Source: Polaribacter sp. BAL334 (GTDB lineage Bacteria > Bacteroidota > Bacteroidia > Flavobacteriales > Flavobacteriaceae). From it: a stretch of DNA of 64,000 bases. The notes under the pieces are model-generated. The model was not told the origin of the DNA and ran no database searches. It saw only the letters and a list, made by a program, of their open reading frames with translations. The DNA is taken from NCBI RefSeq assembly GCF_015767435.1, contig NZ_JADWOV010000271.1, positions 62,001-126,000 of the forward strand. The letters are read 5' to 3'. How positions within the stretch are numbered: the first letter of the stretch is position 1; every line of letters begins with the position of its first letter. A program made the translations under genes and the position numbers. Of the stretch, positions 60,553 through 64,000 are shown in pieces.

Positions 60553-61097
60553 TAGGCAATGATTTGATTGATTTGCAGTTGGCAAAAAGTCAAAGTAGTT
60601 GGCAAAGAAAAGGGTTTTTAGAAAAACAATTTACGGATACTGAAATCGCTGAAATTCTTTCATCAGAAAATCCTTTTTTGCAAGTTTGGCTTTTTTGGAG
60701 CATGAAAGAAGCTGCTTATAAATGTTATACCCAAGAGTTTCAAAAGCGATTTTTTGCTCCGAAAAAATTTGTTTGTACAATGATTTCCAAAAACACAGGA
60801 ATTGTTTCTGTTGAGAATCAACAATATTTTTCAAATTCTGAAAATTCAACTTTTTTTATTCATACAATAGCGAAAAAAGAAGATTCTAAAATCTATGCTT
60901 CAGAATTATTTTTGATGGATGAGAATGCCAATCAAACTCAATTCGTTCAACAACAAATCCTTTCAACATTTCTTCAAAAAGTTACGATTCAAAAAAATGA
61001 ATTTGGGATTCCGTTTTTGTATCAAAATGAAAAAAAATTAGCGCTTTCTATTTCCATTTCTCATCATGGGAAATTTGGGGCATTTGTAGTTTTATAA
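60549..61097 (+). CDS. 4'-phosphopantetheinyl transferase (ACP activator)
   Basis: 182 aa. The N-terminal IGNDLIDL (2-9) carries the first Mg2+-binding Asp, and WSMKEAAYK (50-58) is the W-(S/A)-x-KEA-x-(Y)K motif that binds coenzyme A and Mg2+. It transfers the phosphopantetheine arm from coenzyme A to the carrier-protein serine. The C-terminus ISISHHGKFGAFVVL fits the family. Coupled to the ACP gene, so it is probably the dedicated activator of that ACP. Confidence 0.87.
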   Translation: MIGNDLIDLQLAKSQSSWQRKGFLEKQFTDTEIAEILSSENPFLQVWLFWSMKEAAYKCYTQEFQKRFFAPKKFVCTMISKNTGIVSVENQQYFSNSENSTFFIHTIAKKEDSKIYASELFLMDENANQTQFVQQQILSTFLQKVTIQKNEFGIPFLYQNEKKLALSISISHHGKFGAFVVL

Positions 61098-61098
61098 A

Positions 61099-61551
61099 AT
61101 GAAGAATATCAAAAACGAATTGTTAGAAACGTGCAGAAAATTTGTTGAAAATCGATTTAAAACGGTTCAAGAAACCTTGCATTCCTATGAAAATGATTTG
61201 CAATCAGAAACCAAAAGTTCAGCTGGGGATAAACACGAAACTGGACGCGCAATGCTGCAATTGGAAATGGAAAAAACAAGTCAGCAATTGATAGGAATCA
61301 ACCAAATGAATGCAGTTTTAGAGACAATTGATATCTCAAAAAATTCAAAAAAAGTGCATTTAGGAAGTTTGGTTTTTACCCAAAAAGACACTTATTTTTT
61401 GAGTATTTCTGCTGGAAAAATAGTTGTAAATAATGAAGTTTTCTATGCCATTTCAACGTCTTCGCCCATTGGAAAATTGTTGTTAGGAAAACAAGAAAAT
61501 GAACAATTTGTGTTTCTCGGAAACACTGTCAAAATTCAAAAGATAGTGTGA
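61099..61551 (+). CDS. GreA/GreB-like small protein at the end of the operon
   Basis: 150 aa. The segment SSAGDKHETGRAMLQLEMEK closely resembles the GreA/GreB pattern TAGDKYETGREMIQxE, in which conserved D and E residues lie at the tip of a coiled coil. C-terminally GSLVFTQKDTYFLSISAGKI and SSPIGKLLLGKQENEQFVF recall the GreA C-terminal FKBP-like domain. The N-terminus is a coiled coil. It could act on RNA polymerase or be an unrelated scaffold. It starts one base after the previous stop. Some databases label such proteins 3-oxoacyl-ACP synthase, which I reject. Confidence 0.7.
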   Translation: MKNIKNELLETCRKFVENRFKTVQETLHSYENDLQSETKSSAGDKHETGRAMLQLEMEKTSQQLIGINQMNAVLETIDISKNSKKVHLGSLVFTQKDTYFLSISAGKIVVNNEVFYAISTSSPIGKLLLGKQENEQFVFLGNTVKIQKIV

Positions 61552-62455
61552 TTTCAAGTCCTTTTTCAAGTTCAAATGCATGATTGAAAAAGATTTTTTG
61601 ATGTTCAAATTCAGCTTCAATCAACCAAAAATTGCCTTTGAAATAGCTACGTAAAACAGTTGCTTTAAACTCAGAATGTTCCACTTTTGTTATTTGATGC
61701 GGAAAAAAAAGTGATTTTTTTTGATTAAAATTAATTTCATTTACGTCATCAAACAACGCAGCAATGTATTTTTTTGAAGGATTTTTAAAGATTTCTTTAG
61801 GATTATGAAATGCTATCATCTCTTGATTTTGAATCACTAATAAAGAATCTGCAAAAGAAAGCGCGTCATTTTTATCATGAGTAGCCACAATGCAAGCAAT
61901 GTTTTTTTCTTTTAAATATCGAAATAAATTTCGGCGCAAACTATTTTTTTTGAAATTATCAATTTGCCCAAAAGGTTCATCCAACAACAACAATTCTGGT
62001 TCATTGGCAAGCGCTCTAGCAATCGCAACTCGTTGTTTTTGACCTCCACTTAAATTTTTGACTTTGGTGTTTTTGAAATTGGTCATTTCAATTACTTCAA
62101 GCAATTCATTGGTGCGTTTTTCACTTTCTTCAGGGTAAAATCGGGATAGAAATTTGCTGATGTTTTCAGCAACAGAAGTATAAGGCATCAAATCAAAATC
62201 TTGGGCAACATATTTGAAAAAATCCATTCCAGGAACCAAATGAAAAGCAGGTCCTAAAACTTGTTTTTCATCCCAAAAAATGCTTCCTTCATTGGCATCA
62301 AGCAAACCATAAATGAGTTTTAATAAGGTAGATTTTCCACAACCACTTTCACCCATTACACACAAATGTTCTCCTTTTTTCAGTGTGAAATTGAAGTTGT
62401 TTAACACCAAATTCTCTTTAGAATATCCAAAAGACAGCTTGTGAACTTGTAGCAT
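61529..62455 (-). CDS. ABC transporter ATP-binding protein (CysA/PotA-like)
   Basis: 308 aa. Walker A GESGCGKSTLLKLI (about 35-48), signature LSGGQKQRVAIARAL, Walker B ELLLLDEPFGQID, and switch His in IVATHDKND. The C-terminal about 70 residues are a TOBE-like extension (EFKATVLRSYFKGNFWLIEA). No permease or binding-protein gene accompanies it, so it is an orphan ATPase whose partners lie elsewhere. Its 3' end overlaps the Gre-like gene by 23 bases, and it starts four bases after the next gene. Confidence 0.87.
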   Translation of the reverse strand: MLQVHKLSFGYSKENLVLNNFNFTLKKGEHLCVMGESGCGKSTLLKLIYGLLDANEGSIFWDEKQVLGPAFHLVPGMDFFKYVAQDFDLMPYTSVAENISKFLSRFYPEESEKRTNELLEVIEMTNFKNTKVKNLSGGQKQRVAIARALANEPELLLLDEPFGQIDNFKKNSLRRNLFRYLKEKNIACIVATHDKNDALSFADSLLVIQNQEMIAFHNPKEIFKNPSKKYIAALFDDVNEINFNQKKSLFFPHQITKVEHSEFKATVLRSYFKGNFWLIEAEFEHQKIFFNHAFELEKGLEITLSFEF

Positions 62456-62459
62456 AAAT

Positions 62460-62942
62460 TTACAGAAATCGATTGTACCAACTTTCTTCCATCGGAATTT
62501 CCCAATAATTTTCGAAGTCGAATTTGTTCGTGATTAAGTTGTCAAAAACGATTGTTTTTTCAGTAACAGCTTTGTTTTTTAATAAGGTTTTTAACTCTTT
62601 CAGTTCCTTATATTGCACAAATTCACCTTGTTTAAAACACACGTTCATTTTGTCTAAAAGTGTAACTTCGTAGTCAGATTGAAGTTCCAAAATAAATGAA
62701 ACCATCACATCAATATCTAGATTTGAAACGGGTGAAAGTTCGTCATCAGCAAAAAAAATGACGAATCTTTTGTATAAAAATTGGTAAGAAACTTTGAAAT
62801 TTTCGTCCTCAGATTTCCAATTTTCCACAAAATTCTTGATTTTATTTTCAATTTCTTCAATTTCGGTATCATAAAATTTTCGGCTTGAAGGATATATCCA
62901 AACTTTAGCATCTTCCGAAATGGAGTCATAATCTACAAACAT
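62460..62942 (-). CDS. Conserved flavobacterial protein of unknown function, paired with the orphan ABC ATPase
   Basis: 160 aa from the ATG at 62942 (MFVDYDSISEDAKVWIYPSS). No P-loop, signal peptide or membrane segment. KIKNFVENWKSEDENFKVSY, LLDKMNVCFKQGEFVQYKEL and MEESWYNRFL are regions I recognise from homologues usually labelled ABC transporter ATPase in databases. That label probably comes from the neighbouring gene only. Co-transcribed with the ATPase gene (4-base gap). A frame upstream to 62963 exists but lies before the promoter-distal ATG. Confidence 0.78.
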   Translation of the reverse strand: MFVDYDSISEDAKVWIYPSSRKFYDTEIEEIENKIKNFVENWKSEDENFKVSYQFLYKRFVIFFADDELSPVSNLDIDVMVSFILELQSDYEVTLLDKMNVCFKQGEFVQYKELKELKTLLKNKAVTEKTIVFDNLITNKFDFENYWEIPMEESWYNRFL

Positions 62943-62960
62943 ATCATTGTTCTTGAAATG

Positions 62961-62968
62961 CAAATATA
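62961..62968 (-). promoter_or_regulatory. -7 promoter box (TATATTTG on the minus strand) for the 62460-61529 operon
   Basis: CAAATATA on the plus strand reads TATATTTGCATTT towards the gene, 18 bases before its ATG. Confidence 0.55.
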
Positions 62969-62975
62969 CACAAAG

Positions 62976-63011
62976 AAAAACCGCAAAAATGATTTCAAAT
63001 TTGCGGTTTTT
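62976..63011 (-). terminator. Terminator after the thioredoxin-like gene
   Basis: Perfect 12-bp stem AAAAACCGCAAA / TTTGCGGTTTTT with a 12-base loop. In the minus direction it ends the thioredoxin-like gene (stop 63035) before the next promoter. Confidence 0.8.
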
Positions 63012-63034
63012 AGGATATTTTTTGAAAGAAAATT

Positions 63035-63640
63035 TTAATTTACAGCAGCAGTTTGCAACAATTCAATCAAATCATTCTGCAGATTTTCTCCTTTGTCTTT
63101 GTTATACCAAACTTGCAAATCTTGCTTAAAAGCGGCATCTAAACTGCCGTTTTTTTCCTTATAGTCAATCACCATTTTTGTAGCAATTGAAGGTCTTGGA
63201 CCCCAAGTATTGATGACATTTAGATCGGAATCAAGGATGATTAATTTTGGAATTGAACGACTATTATTAGTCAAAAATACATCCATCAAAGCTAAATTTT
63301 CATCTCTCAACACCAATTTTAATTGGATTTTTTCATTCAATTCAGCCATTTTATGAATCACTGGTAAATTTTGAGCTGCATCTCCACACCAACTTTCAGT
63401 AATGACTAACCAAGTTTGAGTTTCTTCTATTTTTTGAATTTCTGAAGCAATTTCGTCCGAAATTTTTATGGTTTTATCCAAACGTTTCATTCTACTTTCG
63501 TTCAGCAAACTATAATTTGTCAATTCTTCAGATTGATTTGGTCCCGTTGATTTTCCTTCGGCTAATAATTGCTGCATTAAAAGTCTGTAATCTTGATATG
63601 AAATGGAATTTTTAAGAGCGTTTTCGAGAATATTTTTCAT
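63035..63640 (-). CDS. Thioredoxin-family protein with single-cysteine WCGDA motif
   Basis: 201 aa. The region WLVITESWCGDAAQNLPVIH is a thioredoxin-fold active-site loop, but the second catalytic cysteine of C-x-x-C is alanine (CGDA), as in the Thioredoxin_9 group of bacteroidete cytoplasmic proteins. ENLALMDVFLTNNSRSIPKL contains the cis-proline (SIPK). The N-terminal helical extension is about 75 residues. Without the second Cys it cannot do ordinary disulphide exchange; it may be monothiol or non-catalytic. No signal peptide. Confidence 0.85.
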   Translation of the reverse strand: MKNILENALKNSISYQDYRLLMQQLLAEGKSTGPNQSEELTNYSLLNESRMKRLDKTIKISDEIASEIQKIEETQTWLVITESWCGDAAQNLPVIHKMAELNEKIQLKLVLRDENLALMDVFLTNNSRSIPKLIILDSDLNVINTWGPRPSIATKMVIDYKEKNGSLDAAFKQDLQVWYNKDKGENLQNDLIELLQTAAVN

Positions 63641-63764
63641 GATGTATAATTTTACACAAAGATACTTTTTATAAAAATTGCTGAAAGTAACCCTTGTTAC
63701 AATTCAACAAAATCAAACAGCATTATAGACGAAATAAATCCTATTTCTTACACGAATTAGCTGA

Positions 63765-64000
63765 CTACTTTTTTTCTAGGTTGTTTAGCATTTCCAAAGT
63801 CATTCGCTTCAAATCAAATTCATGTTTCCAATTCCAATCATTTCTAGCTTCAGAATCGTCAATAGATGATGGCCAACTATCAGCAATTTGTTGCCTAGAA
63901 TCTGGTGCATAATCAATCGTAAAATCGGGAATTTGCTTTCTAATTTCAGCTGCAATTTCTTTTGGAGTAAAATCAATTGCAGCTAAATTATAACTTGTTC
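63765..64000 (-). CDS. NAD-dependent epimerase/L-threonine 3-dehydrogenase-like SDR protein, C-terminus only
   Basis: Partial: 77 codons to the stop at 63765, continuing past the right edge. The visible part, AAIDFTPKEIAAEIRKQIPD, then FTIDYAPDSRQQIADSWPSS, IDDSEARNDWNWKHEFDLKR and MTLEMLNNLEKK, matches the C-terminal end of epimerase-fold L-threonine dehydrogenases (the DSRQ-IADSWPxSIDDS block). These oxidise L-threonine to 2-amino-3-oxobutyrate. The family call rests on this end only. The Rossmann domain lies outside the window. Confidence 0.75.
   Translation of the reverse strand, partial: TSYNLAAIDFTPKEIAAEIRKQIPDFTIDYAPDSRQQIADSWPSSIDDSEARNDWNWKHEFDLKRMTLEMLNNLEKK

Noticed and set aside
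58542..61097. Reading the FabZ/KAS/ACP/PPTase set as an aryl-polyene or flexirubin cluster
   Set aside because: No ammonia-lyase, no DarA/DarB-type genes and no additional ketosynthase pair are in the window, whereas a type III PKS is adjacent.
61099..61551. Database-style label 3-oxoacyl-ACP synthase for the 150-aa protein
   Set aside because: It has no thiolase-fold motif or catalytic cysteine context; the only recognisable block is GreA/B-like.
62460..62942. ABC transporter ATPase label for the 160-aa protein
   Set aside because: No Walker A, signature or Walker B sequence.
1..64000. tRNA, rRNA and CRISPR loci
   Set aside because: No T-arm GTTCRANNC with paired acceptor arms, no rRNA segments and no regularly spaced direct repeats with unique spacers were seen on reading both strands.

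Overview
The window is a 64 kb AT-rich chromosomal segment from a member of the Bacteroidetes, most likely family Flavobacteriaceae. The evidence is the gene families and their neighbours (DUF4175, DUF4286, GIN-domain and SusC-type secreted proteins), almost no Shine-Dalgarno sequences, and many copies of the Bacteroidetes -7 promoter box TAnnTTTG, often in the form TATCTTTGCA or TATATTTGC. A marine genus near Polaribacter or Tenacibaculum would fit, but that is inference. I saw no rRNA, tRNA, CRISPR array, prophage or classical insertion sequence.

Layout. 0-11 kb: start of a carboxypeptidase-D-like/TonB-type exported protein, ribF, serS, a 47-aa small protein, a TPR protein, a DUF4286 protein, rsmA, mgtE, a SPOUT RNA methyltransferase, mutS and a PLDc_N-type membrane protein. 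11-17.4 kb: tatA/B-like gene, O-methyltransferase, an ECF sigma factor with a small zinc-binding partner, panB, a D-2-hydroxyacid dehydrogenase and small accessory genes. 17.5-24.1 kb: a minus-strand block of DUF4175, ybeY, mnmG and a methyltransferase, with two parS-like palindromes on either side of mnmG. 24.2-30.6 kb: gltX, a Band-7 protein, a second tatA, a GIN-domain protein and rnr. 30.94-31.48 kb: a 540-bp gene-free AT-rich stretch with a cluster of DnaA-box-like sequences, which I propose as a candidate replication origin. 31.5-42.9 kb: rpiB, an ElaA-type acetyltransferase, an aldose-epimerase-like gene, recA, a YceI/porin/YceI group, dut, an esterase, gpsA, an MFS exporter, and a DUF547/glycosyltransferase pair whose start codons overlap on opposite strands. 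42.9-52.8 kb: glpD-glpK, an NhaC-type antiporter, pheS, gdhA, a hydrolase and dinB.

52.96-61.55 kb is the most unusual region. It is a tightly packed plus-strand operon coding for a flavin oxidoreductase, a geranylgeranyl-reductase-type flavoprotein, a methyltransferase and a type III polyketide synthase. These are followed by what looks like a dedicated type II fatty-acid set: a FabI/FabL-type reductase, a FabZ-type dehydratase, a ketosynthase, an acyl carrier protein and a phosphopantetheinyl transferase. The natural reading is that the fatty-acid part builds an acyl starter on its own carrier protein, the type III enzyme extends and cyclises it to a phenolic lipid or pyrone, and the methyltransferase and flavoenzymes tailor it. 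A REP-associated tyrosine transposase with a perfect 31-bp palindrome on each side sits in the middle of the operon.

The window ends with an orphan ABC ATPase, a conserved hypothetical protein, a thioredoxin-like protein and the C-terminus of a threonine-dehydrogenase-like epimerase. Many intergenic gaps hold short repetitive spacers or hairpins of kinds that seem common in flavobacterial genomes.
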